This document shows positions 1 through 11,091 of a stretch of DNA of 64,000 nt, piece after piece. Position 1 is the stretch's first letter. The number at the start of each line of letters is the position of its first letter. Both the position numbers and the translations under genes were made by a program. The DNA comes from Blastococcus sp. TF02-8 (lineage in GTDB: Bacteria; Actinomycetota; Actinomycetes; Mycobacteriales; Geodermatophilaceae): assembly GCF_003319175.1 (NCBI RefSeq), contig NZ_QOHK01000003.1:62001-126000 (forward strand). Reading direction: 5' to 3'. Under the pieces are notes generated by a model. That model did no database searches. It was given only the letters and a program-made list of their open reading frames with translations, and was not told the origin of the DNA.

Positions 1-49
1 GGTCGTCCTCACGGTCCGCGGCGTCGGCTACAAGGCCGGTCCGCCGTGA
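1..49 (+). CDS. mtrA: MtrA response regulator, C-terminal end (partial)
   Basis: Only the last 15 codons are present, ending in TGA at 47-49. The residues TVRGVGYKAGPP form the C-terminal hairpin of an OmpR/PhoB-type winged-helix DNA-binding domain and match the tail of actinobacterial MtrA. The gene enters from outside the window, and mtrB follows after an 86-nt gap. Identity rests on this short tail plus the mtrB-lpqB context. Confidence 0.8.
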   Translation, partial: VVLTVRGVGYKAGPP

Positions 50-135
50 CCGCGGACCGCGCCGTCTGACCACGTGAACCGGACGCCCGGGCGTGGGCTC
101 ACCGCCCCGGGCCCTCGTTCGCCGACAATGGGCCG

Positions 136-1857
136 GTGACCATCACCCGCTCGCCCGGGACGGGGACCGGCGTGGAGCCCGCCCGGGCCCCGGAGCGGGG
201 CCGTTCCCGGGCGGCCGACCTGCGGCGCCTGCGCAGCGACGTGCGCCGGCGTGCCGGTACCGCCCGGCGGCGGCTCCGCCGCGGGTCGCGCCGGCTGGCC
301 GCGCGAGCGCTGCGCGCCTGGCGCTCCTCGCTGCAGGTCCGCATCGCGGCCATCACCACGCTGGTCGCCGGCACGGTCGTGGTCATCGTGAGCCTGGTGC
401 TGTTCAGCCAGATCCGCGACCAGCTGCTCGACGTCAAGCGGCAGGCGGCCATCGACCAGGTGCAGGCCGGTGTCGTCTACGCCCAGAGCGAGGTCACCGG
501 GATCGCCACGGGTGACACCGCCAGCGTCCGGTCCACCCTGACCCGGACCGTCAACAACCTGCTCGAGCGCGGCGGAGCCGCCGGCGACTTCGACGTCGTC
601 ATGGTCTACCGGCCGGGCAATCCCGACCGCACCACGACCACCCGGCGTCCGCTGTACGAGGCGCTGCCCGGGGAGCTGCGCGCCGCCGTCGACTCCGGCA
701 GCCAGGCCTCCAAGTACGACCTGGTGCCCGATGCGTCGGGGGAGCTCCGGCCGACGCTGCTGCTGGGTGCGCCGGTGGTGCGCGACGACCAGGCGCCGGA
801 CACCATCGAGCTCTACTACGCCTTTCCCCTGCAGCAGGAGCAGGAGAGCCTGTCGCTGATCCGCAGCACCGTGGTCATCAGCGGGGTCGCCCTGACGCTG
901 CTCGTGGTCGGCATCGCGGTGCTGGTCACCCGGCTGGTCGTCGACCCCGTGCGGCGCGCGGCCGGCACGGCCCAGCGGCTGGCCGAGGGGCAGCTCGAGG
1001 AGCGCATGGCCGTCCGCGGCGAGGACGACCTCGCCCGCCTGGCGACCAGCTTCAACGCCATGGCCGACAGCCTGCAGCGGCAGATCACCCAGCTCGAAGG
1101 CCTCTCCCAGCTGCAGCAGCGCTTCACCTCCGACGTCTCCCACGAGCTGCGCACCCCGCTGACGACGGTCCAGATGGCGGCGGAGGTGCTGCACGAGTCC
1201 CGCGAGGAGTTCGCCCCGCACGTCGCCCGGTCCGCCGAGCTGCTGCGGGCCGAGCTGGACCGCTTCGAGGCGTTGCTCACCGATCTGCTGGAGATCAGCC
1301 GCTACGACGCCGGCGCTGCGGTGCTGGACGCCACGGCCACCGACCTCGGTGTGCTGGTCGGCCGGGTGGTCGACGGGATGGGCGCGCTGGCCCGGCGGCA
1401 CGAGTGCGAGCTGCAGGTGACGCTGCCCGCCGAAGGGGTCCTGGGCGAGGTGGACGCCCGGCGCGTCGAGCGGATCCTGCGCAACCTGGTCGGCAACGCC
1501 ATCGAGCACGGCGCCGGGCACCCGGTGGAGATCACGCTCGCGGCGAACCGCTCGGCGGCCGCGGTGACGGTGCGCGACCACGGGGTCGGGTTGAGCGCGG
1601 GGGAGGCCCAGCACGTCTTCGACCGGTTCTGGCGCGCCGACCCCTCGCGGGTGCGCACCGTCGGCGGCAGCGGCCTGGGACTCTCCATCAGCCTCGAGGA
1701 CGCGCGCCTGCACGGCGGCTGGCTGCAGGTGTGGGGCCAGCCGGGCGCGGGTGCCCAGTTCCGGCTCACCCTGCCGCTCGTGGCCGGCACGGACCTGACG
1801 AGCTCACCGCTGCCGTTGCGGCCGGTGCGGCTGCGTCGTCCGGGAGCGGCGCGATGA
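136..1857 (+). CDS. mtrB: MtrB sensor histidine kinase
   Basis: Membrane sensor kinase that phosphorylates MtrA and controls cell-wall and division genes in actinobacteria. The GTG start gives 573 aa, close to mycobacterial MtrB (about 567 aa). Order: basic cytoplasmic N-terminus, TM1 around residues 70-92, extracytoplasmic sensor of about 150 aa, TM2 around 243-266, HAMP (about 267-315), HisKA with SHELRTPL and phospho-acceptor His336, then HATPase with an N-box (RNLVGNAIEHG) and a G2 box (GGSGLGLSIS). The stop overlaps the lpqB start as ATGA, so the two should be translationally coupled. Nothing looks degenerate. Confidence 0.97.
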   Translation: MTITRSPGTGTGVEPARAPERGRSRAADLRRLRSDVRRRAGTARRRLRRGSRRLAARALRAWRSSLQVRIAAITTLVAGTVVVIVSLVLFSQIRDQLLDVKRQAAIDQVQAGVVYAQSEVTGIATGDTASVRSTLTRTVNNLLERGGAAGDFDVVMVYRPGNPDRTTTTRRPLYEALPGELRAAVDSGSQASKYDLVPDASGELRPTLLLGAPVVRDDQAPDTIELYYAFPLQQEQESLSLIRSTVVISGVALTLLVVGIAVLVTRLVVDPVRRAAGTAQRLAEGQLEERMAVRGEDDLARLATSFNAMADSLQRQITQLEGLSQLQQRFTSDVSHELRTPLTTVQMAAEVLHESREEFAPHVARSAELLRAELDRFEALLTDLLEISRYDAGAAVLDATATDLGVLVGRVVDGMGALARRHECELQVTLPAEGVLGEVDARRVERILRNLVGNAIEHGAGHPVEITLAANRSAAAVTVRDHGVGLSAGEAQHVFDRFWRADPSRVRTVGGSGLGLSISLEDARLHGGWLQVWGQPGAGAQFRLTLPLVAGTDLTSSPLPLRPVRLRRPGAAR

Positions 1858-3587
1858 CCCGCCCGCTGACCCTCGTGGTGGCCCTGTTGGTGACCCTGCT
1901 GACGGTGGCCTCGTGCTCGACGGTGCCCACCAGCTCGCCCACCGTCGAGATCCCTCAGGGCCCGGCGCGGGAGACCGAGGCCGTCGGCATCGAGCCGCTC
2001 CCACCTGCACCGGGCGCCAGCGCCGAGGAGGTCGTCCGGACCTTCATCGACGCCTCGGCCAGCACTGTTCGCCGACACCCCGTGGCCCGCCAGCACCTGG
2101 CGCCGGAGGCGGCGAAGACGTGGTCCGACGAGAGCGGCGTCAGCGTCATCGGCACCGAGTACGCCGTCGTCGCCCGGGACGACGAGGGGACGGTGGCGGT
2201 CACGGCCAACCTGATCGGCACCGTGGACCCGCGCGGTGTGTTCAGCGTCGCCGGGCGCGGCGTCTTCACCCGCGAGTTCCGTCTGGAGCAGGTAGACGGC
2301 GAGTGGCGGATCACCGATCCGCCCGACGGGCTCATCATGCTGGAGCCGGACTTCCAGCGGCTCTACGACGAGCTGCAGGCCTACTTCCTGGACCCGACCG
2401 CCTCCCGCGTGGTGCCGGATCCGCGCTACCTGATCACGGGAGGGTCGCAGCCCACCGTGCTGGTCGAGCGGTTGCTGGGCGGGCCGTCGTCGGCGCTGGC
2501 GGCGGGCGTCTCCAACCCGCTCAACGGGGTGCAGCTGCACCGGTCGGTGGTGGTCCAGGACCAGGTGGCGACCGTCGAGCTGACCGGTCTGCCGCGCGAC
2601 TCGCCGCTGCTGGGCCAGGTGTGCGCGCAGCTGGTGTGGACGCTGCAGCAGCCAGGTGGTCCTCGCGTGGACGCCGTCGTCGTCGTGGTGGACGGGGAAC
2701 CGGTCGCGCCGGAGGACGTCCCCGAGGAGCAGACCGTGGAGGACTGGGCCTCGTTCGACCCCGACGCCATGCCCGTCGACGGTGTGGGTCACTACCTGCA
2801 GGACGGCGCGCTGCGCACCGCGACGGACGGCCGGCCCTCCCCGGGACCGGCCGGGGCGGGTGCCTACGGGCTGACCAGTGCCGCGATCTCCGCCGACCCC
2901 GCCACCGGACGACTGTCGTTCCTGGCCGGCGTGCGCCCGGAGGGGAACGGGGCCACGCTGCTGGCCGGCCCCTACGACGGCGACCTGGCGCCCGTCCTCG
3001 GCGGCAGCACACTGAGCGCCCCGACCGTCGCCGGCACCCGGGCGGAGGCGTGGGTGGTGCGCGACGGGGCGACCGTCGTGCGCGTGCCGGCGGGTGCGCC
3101 GCCGCAGCCGGTCACGGCCCCCACGCTCGCGGGGCTCGGGCGGGCCGACGTGCTCCAGCTGTCGCCGGACGGCGTTCGCGCGGCGGTGGTGGTCGACGGA
3201 CCGGAAGGCCGCCGGCTGTACGTGGGCACCGTGGTCCGCTCCCCGGAGGACGGCTCGGTCGTGCTGCGTGACCTGCGCGAGGCGGCCCCGACCCTGGCCC
3301 AGGTGATCGACGTCGGCTGGCGGGACAGCAGCAGCCTCATGGTGCTGGCCGGGGACGAGAGCAAGGACCGGATCGTCCCGTACTCCGTGGGAGTGGACGG
3401 CTGGGGGCTCACCCGCATGACGACGTCCGGTCTGCCCAGCCAGCCGACGTCGCTGGCGGTGGCGCCCGACCGGCCGGCCCTGGTCAGCGCCGCCAACACG
3501 GTGTGGGAGCTGAACGGCGGCACGTGGGTGACCCTGGTGCGGGGTGCCGAGCCCCTGCCCGGCGGCGCACCCTTCTACCCGCTCTGA
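1854..3587 (+). CDS. lpqB: LpqB lipoprotein, MtrAB accessory factor
   Basis: Predicted 577-aa lipoprotein. The ATG at 1854 overlaps the mtrB stop. A signal peptide with a hydrophobic core ends in a lipobox (VASC), so Cys21 should be lipidated and the protein anchored outside the membrane. The family has a GerMN-type domain in the first half and a beta-propeller-like C-terminal part. In mycobacteria LpqB contacts MtrB and modulates its signalling. The mtrA-mtrB-lpqB order is the conserved operon. Confidence 0.96.
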   Translation: MTRPLTLVVALLVTLLTVASCSTVPTSSPTVEIPQGPARETEAVGIEPLPPAPGASAEEVVRTFIDASASTVRRHPVARQHLAPEAAKTWSDESGVSVIGTEYAVVARDDEGTVAVTANLIGTVDPRGVFSVAGRGVFTREFRLEQVDGEWRITDPPDGLIMLEPDFQRLYDELQAYFLDPTASRVVPDPRYLITGGSQPTVLVERLLGGPSSALAAGVSNPLNGVQLHRSVVVQDQVATVELTGLPRDSPLLGQVCAQLVWTLQQPGGPRVDAVVVVVDGEPVAPEDVPEEQTVEDWASFDPDAMPVDGVGHYLQDGALRTATDGRPSPGPAGAGAYGLTSAAISADPATGRLSFLAGVRPEGNGATLLAGPYDGDLAPVLGGSTLSAPTVAGTRAEAWVVRDGATVVRVPAGAPPQPVTAPTLAGLGRADVLQLSPDGVRAAVVVDGPEGRRLYVGTVVRSPEDGSVVLRDLREAAPTLAQVIDVGWRDSSSLMVLAGDESKDRIVPYSVGVDGWGLTRMTTSGLPSQPTSLAVAPDRPALVSAANTVWELNGGTWVTLVRGAEPLPGGAPFYPL

Positions 3588-3654
3588 CGGAGCCGGATCC
3601 ACAGGCGGCCCACGACGCCGACCACCTCGGCCGCCGGCGCGGCACGCTGACCGG

Positions 3655-4434
3655 ATGGGTCTCCTGCCGGCGCTGACCGACCTCGTGCTGCCGCGCACCT
3701 GCGCCGGCTGCGGGCTGCCCGGCCACGTCCTGTGCCCTGCCTGCGCCGTCCTGCTCACCGTGCCGCACCTCGCCCAGCCGCGCCGGTTCCCCGCCGGCCT
3801 GCCGCCGACCGTGGCCGCCGGTGCCTACGCCGGGCCCCTGCGCCCGGTGGTCAACGCCTTCAAGGAGCACGGGAGGGCGGAGCTGGCCCGGCCGCTGGGC
3901 GCCGCCCTGGCCCTCGCCGTCGCGGCGGTGCGTGCGGGTGTCCCGGGGACCGGCCGGCCGGTGGTGCTCGTGCCGGTCCCGGCGACGCGGGCTGCGCTGG
4001 CCGAGCGCGGGCGGGACCACGTGCGCGAGCTGGCCGACCGCGCGGCCGTCGAGCTCCGCGCCGCCGGCCTCGACGCGCGCGCACGGTGCCTGCTCCGCCG
4101 TCGCGGACGCCCGCGGGACTCCGCCGGACTGACCGCCGCCCAGCGGCGGGCCAACCTCGCCGGGACCTTCGTCGCCGACCCCGCCGACGACCGCCCACCG
4201 GCCGGCGCGCTGACGGTGCTCGTCGACGACGTCGTCACCACCGGGGCCACCTTGTGCGCCGCGGCGGAGGTGCTCTCCGCAGCGGTCGTGACCGCCGGTC
4301 GCCCGGTGCTCGCCGCCGTGCTGGCCGCCACCCCGCGCCCCTCCGGCCGTCCCTCCGGACCGTCGCGGTACCGGGTCCGGAACGTCCCCGCGGGGCACCA
4401 CGATCGACTGTCGGGACCGGGGAGGAGCGACTAG
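3655..4434 (+). CDS. ComF family phosphoribosyltransferase-like protein
   Basis: 259-aa protein of the ComF/GntX family. An N-terminal zinc-ribbon-like segment has two Cys pairs (CAGC and CPAC, about residues 13-33). The C-terminal half has the PRTase PRPP-binding loop LVDDVVTTGATL. The family is linked to DNA uptake or purine salvage, but the substrate is unknown. ATG at 3655 was chosen because translation upstream of it resembles intergenic sequence. It lies between lpqB and hpf, as in mycobacteria (Rv3242c position, from memory). Confidence 0.9.
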   Translation: MGLLPALTDLVLPRTCAGCGLPGHVLCPACAVLLTVPHLAQPRRFPAGLPPTVAAGAYAGPLRPVVNAFKEHGRAELARPLGAALALAVAAVRAGVPGTGRPVVLVPVPATRAALAERGRDHVRELADRAAVELRAAGLDARARCLLRRRGRPRDSAGLTAAQRRANLAGTFVADPADDRPPAGALTVLVDDVVTTGATLCAAAEVLSAAVVTAGRPVLAAVLAATPRPSGRPSGPSRYRVRNVPAGHHDRLSGPGRSD

Positions 4435-4473
4435 CGTCGAAGCGACCGATGCCCGCCTCAACCGGGAGGTCTC

Positions 4474-5160
4474 ATGGAGATCGTGGTCCGTGGTCGCAAC
4501 GTCGAAGTTCCCGAGCACTACCGCCAGCACGTGGAGGACAAGGTCGGTCAGCTGGAGCGGTTCGACACCAAGCTCTCGCGCATCGACGTGGAGCTCTTCC
4601 ACGAGAAGAACCCCCGCCAGTCGGCCAACTGCCAGCGGGTGGAGATCACCTTGCGGGGCAAGGGCCCCGTGGTCCGCGCCGAGGCGTGCGGGCCGGACTT
4701 CTACGCCGCGCTCGACCTGGCCAGCGGAAAGCTGGACAACCGGCTGCGCCGGGCCGCCGACCGGCGCCGGGTCCACCACGGCCGCCGCACCCCGGAGAGC
4801 GTCCGGCTCTCCGGTGCCGCGCTCGACTCCGCCTCGCCCGAGCTCGCCATCGAGGCGCAGCTGGAACGGGACCGCGAGCTCGCGACCGGCCCCCACCTCA
4901 CCGACCTCGACGAGCACCTGCCCGGGCAGATCGTGCGGGAGAAGCACCACCCCGCCACACCCATGACCGTCGACCAGGCGCTGCACGAGATGGAACTGGT
5001 CGGCCACGACTTCTTCCTCTTCCAGTGCGCCGACACCGGGCAGCCGACGGTCGTCTACCGCCGGCACGCCTACGACTACGGCCTCATCCGGCTCGCTCCG
5101 GTCGCCCAGGACGGGGCCGCGCCCGCTCCGGCCGCGGTGCCGCAGCCGGCGACCGTCTGA
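4474..5160 (+). CDS. hpf: Ribosome hibernation promoting factor, long form
   Basis: 228-aa long-form HPF (YfiA/RaiA-like N-terminal domain of about 100 aa plus the C-terminal dimerisation domain around residues 160-215, ending LIRLAPV). The long form dimerises 70S ribosomes into inactive 100S particles in stationary phase. The N-terminus MEIVVRGRNVEVPEHYRQHV fits the family. GGGAGG lies about 5 nt before the ATG. A perfect hairpin begins 5 nt after the stop. The neighbours comF and secA are conserved in actinobacteria. Confidence 0.96.
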   Translation: MEIVVRGRNVEVPEHYRQHVEDKVGQLERFDTKLSRIDVELFHEKNPRQSANCQRVEITLRGKGPVVRAEACGPDFYAALDLASGKLDNRLRRAADRRRVHHGRRTPESVRLSGAALDSASPELAIEAQLERDRELATGPHLTDLDEHLPGQIVREKHHPATPMTVDQALHEMELVGHDFFLFQCADTGQPTVVYRRHAYDYGLIRLAPVAQDGAAPAPAAVPQPATV

Positions 5161-5165
5161 CCACG

Positions 5166-5194
5166 GCGGGGCGCGGCCACCGGCCGCGCCCCGC
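5166..5194. terminator. 13-bp perfect hairpin between convergent hpf and PPOX genes
   Basis: Arms 5166-5178 and 5182-5194 are perfectly complementary, with a 3-nt loop (ACC). There is no T-tract. It fills the whole gap between two convergent stop codons, so it likely serves both strands. Confidence 0.75.
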
Positions 5195-5587
5195 TCAGGC
5201 GTTGCCGAGGATGCGGTCCACCGCGATCTCGATGACCACGCGGGCCGGGTTCTCGCGCGGCTGCTTGTAGCGCCGGGCGTAGCGGGCGACCGCGTCGGCG
5301 ACCGACGCTGCGTCGTCCCGCACCACCGCCGCTCCCTCCAGGGTGGCCCAGCGGGCGCCGTCGACCTGGCAGACGGCGACCCGCGACTGCCCGTCGCGCA
5401 CGTGCCGGGCCTTGGCCGAGGTGCCGGAGGTGATGACCCGCGCGGTCCGCGTCGCCGCGTCGTAGGTGACGCCGACCGGCACGACGTGCGGGGTCCCGTC
5501 GGGTCGCAGGGTGGTCAGCGTGGCCAGGTGCCGCTCGGTGAAGAACTCCAGCAGCCCGGGCCCCGGGTCGGACAGGTCGCGTGCCAT
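5195..5587 (-). CDS. PPOX-class (F420/flavin-dependent) oxidoreductase
   Basis: 130-aa protein of the pyridoxamine-5-phosphate-oxidase-like split-barrel superfamily. The strand [20 protein letters not shown] is typical of PPOX-class F420-dependent enzymes, as is the later [14 protein letters not shown] cofactor-loop region. The substrate cannot be told. The ATG at 5587 lies just before MARDLSDPG; longer in-frame sequence is Arg/Pro-rich and non-family. The gene is convergent with hpf and its 5' side faces secA, 94 nt away. Confidence 0.88.
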   Translation of the reverse strand: MARDLSDPGPGLLEFFTERHLATLTTLRPDGTPHVVPVGVTYDAATRTARVITSGTSAKARHVRDGQSRVAVCQVDGARWATLEGAAVVRDDAASVADAVARYARRYKQPRENPARVVIEIAVDRILGNA

Positions 5588-5681
5588 CGCTGCAGCGTAC
5601 GGATGGGGCAGGTGGTGCCGCGGCGGTCGCCGTGGTGGTCGCGGGGTCCGCACTCACAGCTGCGCCGCCTACGCTGGGGAC

Positions 5682-8609
<2,928 letters not shown>

Positions 8610-8621
8610 GCCGAAGCCCCT

Positions 8622-8670
8622 GGTACGACCGCGCCCCCGACGACCCGATCGTCGGGGGCGCGGTCGTACC
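8622..8670. terminator. 22-bp perfect hairpin downstream of secA
   Basis: Arms 8622-8643 and 8649-8670 are exact reverse complements around a 5-nt loop (CCCGA). It lies 12 nt after the secA stop and 27 nt before the stop of the convergent gene. This is the longest perfect stem I found in the window and should stop transcription in both directions despite lacking a T-tract. Confidence 0.85.
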
Positions 8671-8697
8671 GGCACACCACGGCGGTCGGAAGCGGTC

Positions 8698-9228
8698 TCA
8701 GCCGATCTGGAGTGCCGTGCAGCGCCACCGGCCGTCGATCCCCTCCAGCCGGGCGGCGACGGCGTGGGCCCGGCCCCCGCGGTGTGCCACCGCGCTGACC
8801 TCGGCGATCCCGTCGACCGGCTCGCAGACGCGGATGCGGCCGACCACCAGCGGGGCGTTGCCGTCGGCGCACCACGCCGGCCGGCGTCCGCTCGACAGGG
8901 CTGCGTAGATCCCGGGGGACGCGAGGTCGCGGACGTGGACCATCGGTCGGCGGCCGGCCAGGGCCTCGAGCGTCGTCCGCACGAGCCGGTGCCCGGCCTG
9001 TGCGACGGGGGGTAGCTCGCCGCGACGGTTGCGGACCGGGCCGAACTCGTCGACGGGGGCCGCCGAGTGGGGCTGCCGCGGCGGGGGACCGGGCCGGTGC
9101 GCGGGCCGGGGGACCGGCAGGCCGGGCCGGACCAGCCGCAGGGCCGGTCGCTCCTCGAGAGGTGGCTGCGGTGTGGGGACGACCGCCACGCGGAGTGCGG
9201 GTTCGGCGGTGCGGGCCGGTGCGGACAT
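8698..9228 (-). CDS. Conserved actinobacterial protein, DUF6459-like (Rv3231c/Rv3235-type)
   Basis: 176 aa. The N-terminal 75 residues are Pro/Arg-rich and probably disordered. The C-terminal ~100 residues form a compact alpha/beta domain (LVRTTLEALAGRRPMVHVRD, then VGRIRVCEP and a final WRCTALQIG). The last strand WRC..L is typical of a small actinobacterial family I associate with DUF6459, found near secA. Function is unknown. AAGGAG lies about 7 nt before the ATG. A LysM membrane protein gene lies 31 nt upstream on the same strand and may share the transcript. Confidence 0.75.
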   Translation of the reverse strand: MSAPARTAEPALRVAVVPTPQPPLEERPALRLVRPGLPVPRPAHRPGPPPRQPHSAAPVDEFGPVRNRRGELPPVAQAGHRLVRTTLEALAGRRPMVHVRDLASPGIYAALSSGRRPAWCADGNAPLVVGRIRVCEPVDGIAEVSAVAHRGGRAHAVAARLEGIDGRWRCTALQIG

Positions 9229-9259
9229 CGGGGCTCCTTGCAGGTGGGCGGGCGAGGGG

Positions 9260-9976
9260 TCAGGGGACCGGCGGGCGCAGGACCTGGCCGGGCAGGAGGA
9301 GGTCGGGGTCGGGCCCGATCACGTCGGCGTTGGCCTGCCACCAGCCCTGCACGGCACGGGCGACGTCGGCGGTGGTGGGCGTGGTGCCGGTCGCGTCGGC
9401 GAGCCGTCGTCCGGCGATGTCCCAGAGGCAGTCGCCGCGCAGCACCACGTGTCCTCCGGCGGCCGGAGCCTCGGGCCAGTCGGGCAGCGTCCGCTCGGCG
9501 GCCGGCGTGACCTGAGCCGGCACCGCGGGTGCCGGCGTGGTCGGAGCCGGTCCGGGCCAGTCCGGGACCGCACCCGTTGTCTCCTGCGCCGAGGCGACGG
9601 CGGGGACGGCGACCACCACCGCGAGACCGAGCGCGGGCGGGGTGATGCCCAGGCCCACGCCGAGCGCGAGGGCGGCGGCGCGGCGGGCCCCCGCGGGGAG
9701 GAGACGACCCAGCAGGGTTCGGGCCGCGTCGCCGGCCAGGCCGGGGACGGCGGCCAGCCCGGTCAGTGCGAGGCCGAGAACGCCCCACGCCCACACGAGC
9801 CACGCGAGCAGGCCGGCGAGGTGGAGCACGAGGGCATCTGCCCCGAGGGCGTCCACCGTCGTCTGCGGGTGGGCGAAGGCCTCGGCGCTCGACCCGACCG
9901 ATGGCGTCAGCACCGTGAGCAGCGCGGCTCCGGCGGCCATGGTGAGAGCCGTTGCGAGCAGTCGTCGCGGTGACAT
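9260..9976 (-). CDS. Membrane protein with C-terminal LysM domain
   Basis: 238 aa. A signal-anchor-like segment (residues about 6-26) is followed by further hydrophobic stretches around 45-80 and 100-128, an Ala/Pro-rich linker (130-170), and a LysM-type domain (about 175-236: GDCLWDIAGRRL through PDLLLPGQVL). LysM domains bind peptidoglycan or chitin, so this part should be outside the cell. The arrangement suggests a wall-associated anchor; partner and exact role are unknown. It shares a short divergent promoter region with the gene at 10063. Confidence 0.8.
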   Translation of the reverse strand: MSPRRLLATALTMAAGAALLTVLTPSVGSSAEAFAHPQTTVDALGADALVLHLAGLLAWLVWAWGVLGLALTGLAAVPGLAGDAARTLLGRLLPAGARRAAALALGVGLGITPPALGLAVVVAVPAVASAQETTGAVPDWPGPAPTTPAPAVPAQVTPAAERTLPDWPEAPAAGGHVVLRGDCLWDIAGRRLADATGTTPTTADVARAVQGWWQANADVIGPDPDLLLPGQVLRPPVP

Positions 9977-10016
9977 CGCCCCTCCAAGATCATCGACAGG
10001 GCCACACTAAAGCAAT

Positions 10017-10053
10017 CAAACGCAAGCAAACGCAAGTACTAGAGACGATCTAG
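10017..10053. promoter_or_regulatory. Tandem 10-bp direct repeat plus small dyad in a divergent promoter
   Basis: CAAACGCAAG occurs twice head-to-tail (10017-10026 and 10027-10036), followed by the dyad CTAGA-N5-TCTAG (10039-10053). It sits in an unusually AT-rich 86-nt gap between the divergent genes starting at 9976 and 10063. Tandem direct repeats suit head-to-tail DNA binders such as BldC/MerR-like proteins. A candidate of that broad type is encoded at 10636-10902, but a link is inference. Confidence 0.45.
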
Positions 10054-10062
10054 GCTGTCGGC

Positions 10063-10632
10063 ATGCGATGGCAGCAGCTGTTCGCGGACCTCCAGGCGCA
10101 GTTCGAGGCTGCGGAGGACGCCGAGGCCCGGGCCGAGCACGCCTCGCGCGCCCGTGCCGAGATGGGTGCCGTGCGGCTCGCCGACCGGCTCGGTGGCGCG
10201 CTCGGTACGCCGCTCGCGCTCAGCTGCCGCGGAGCCGGCCGGGTGACCGGGGTGCTCGTCGAGACGGGCAGCGACTGGCTGCTCCTGGCCGACGAGCGGA
10301 ACCGGGACCAGCTGGTGGCCGTGGCCGCCGTGCGGGCGGTCTCCGGCCTGGGGCGGCGGAGCGCGCCGGCGGAGGAGGACGGTCCGGTCCGTGCGCGACT
10401 GGACCTGCGCCGGGCCCTCCGGGGACTGGCCCGCGACCGGAGCGCGGTGCAGGTGGTGCTCGACGACGGGACGGCGCTGACCGGAACGGTCGACCGGGTC
10501 GGCGCGGACTACCTCGAGCTGGCCGAGCACCCGGCCGACGAGCCGCGCCGGGCAGCGGCGGTGCGCGAGGTGCACGCGCTGGTCATCGACGCGGTGGCCG
10601 TGGTGCGGACCCTGCTGCCGGGGTGGGACTGA
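10063..10632 (+). CDS. Conserved actinobacterial protein of unknown function
   Basis: 189 aa, soluble. The N-terminus (about 1-40) is Ala/Glu/Arg-rich helix, possibly coiled coil. Two similar beta-rich stretches follow (around 65-100 with DWLLLADERNRDQLVAVAAV and 125-185 with VVLDDGTALTGTVDRVGADY). The second reads like an Sm/PRC-barrel-type strand pattern, and the two may be an internal duplication. I do not recognise a function. It stops 3 nt before the convergent HTH gene and lies next to the direct repeats at 10017-10036. Confidence 0.8.
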   Translation: MRWQQLFADLQAQFEAAEDAEARAEHASRARAEMGAVRLADRLGGALGTPLALSCRGAGRVTGVLVETGSDWLLLADERNRDQLVAVAAVRAVSGLGRRSAPAEEDGPVRARLDLRRALRGLARDRSAVQVVLDDGTALTGTVDRVGADYLELAEHPADEPRRAAAVREVHALVIDAVAVVRTLLPGWD

Positions 10633-10635
10633 CGC

Positions 10636-10902
10636 TCAGACTCGCTGCTCGGCGGCCGGCGCGTCGGTGGGAGCGGTGGCCGGCTCCTCGGGCACGGTGC
10701 CCGCGCGCGCCTCGGCGTACTTCTGCTGGATGAAGCGCTCGAGCTCGTCGACCTCGATGCGCCACTGCCCGCGGCCGCCGATCTGGATCGCGATCAGCTC
10801 CTTGCGCCGGACCAGCGCATAGGCCTGCGACCACGACACGTTGAGGATCTCCGCGACGTCGTCGAGGGTCAGGAAGCGGGGCGTGGGCATCGGCGTCTCC
10901 AT
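10636..10902 (-). CDS. Excisionase/BldC-type helix-turn-helix DNA-binding protein
   Basis: 88 aa, with an HTH_17/MerR-like winged helix: LTLDDVAEILNVSWSQAYAL, then the wing GGRGQWRIEVDELERFIQ. The first Met is at 10902 and a second in-frame ATG at 10890 (MPTPRFLTL) is also possible. The C-terminal tail is Ala/Pro-rich. Proteins of this type are small regulators in actinobacteria, related in fold to BldC, and need not be phage-derived; no other phage gene is near. An inverted repeat about 50 nt upstream could be autoregulatory. Confidence 0.88.
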   Translation of the reverse strand: METPMPTPRFLTLDDVAEILNVSWSQAYALVRRKELIAIQIGGRGQWRIEVDELERFIQQKYAEARAGTVPEEPATAPTDAPAAEQRV

Positions 10903-10950
10903 CCGGTCGCCGCCCAGTGTGTCAGCCGCGCCGGGGAACGTGTGCGTCCG

Positions 10951-10970
10951 TCCACACCCGAACGTGTGGA
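10951..10970. promoter_or_regulatory. Inverted repeat TCCACAC-N6-GTGTGGA
   Basis: Perfect 7-bp arms at 10951-10957 and 10964-10970 lie in the divergent gap between the HTH gene (start 10902) and the SAF-domain gene (start 11092). It could be an operator for either side. No clear -10/-35 could be assigned with confidence. Confidence 0.45.
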
Positions 10971-11091
10971 TGGCGGATGCACGGAAACGGGTCCGTGTCG
11001 CATCATCGGCGTCCGAACGTCGTCGGCACCGTGCAACGGCGTGTCAACGCGCCCGTCCGGGCGCTCGACGTGCTGGAAGAGGTGAGGCGCC

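Noticed and set aside
10636-10902. Excisionase-like gene as a mobile-element marker
   Set aside because: No integrase, att-like repeat or phage gene is near; the locus is conserved-looking and the HTH class is common in chromosomal regulators.
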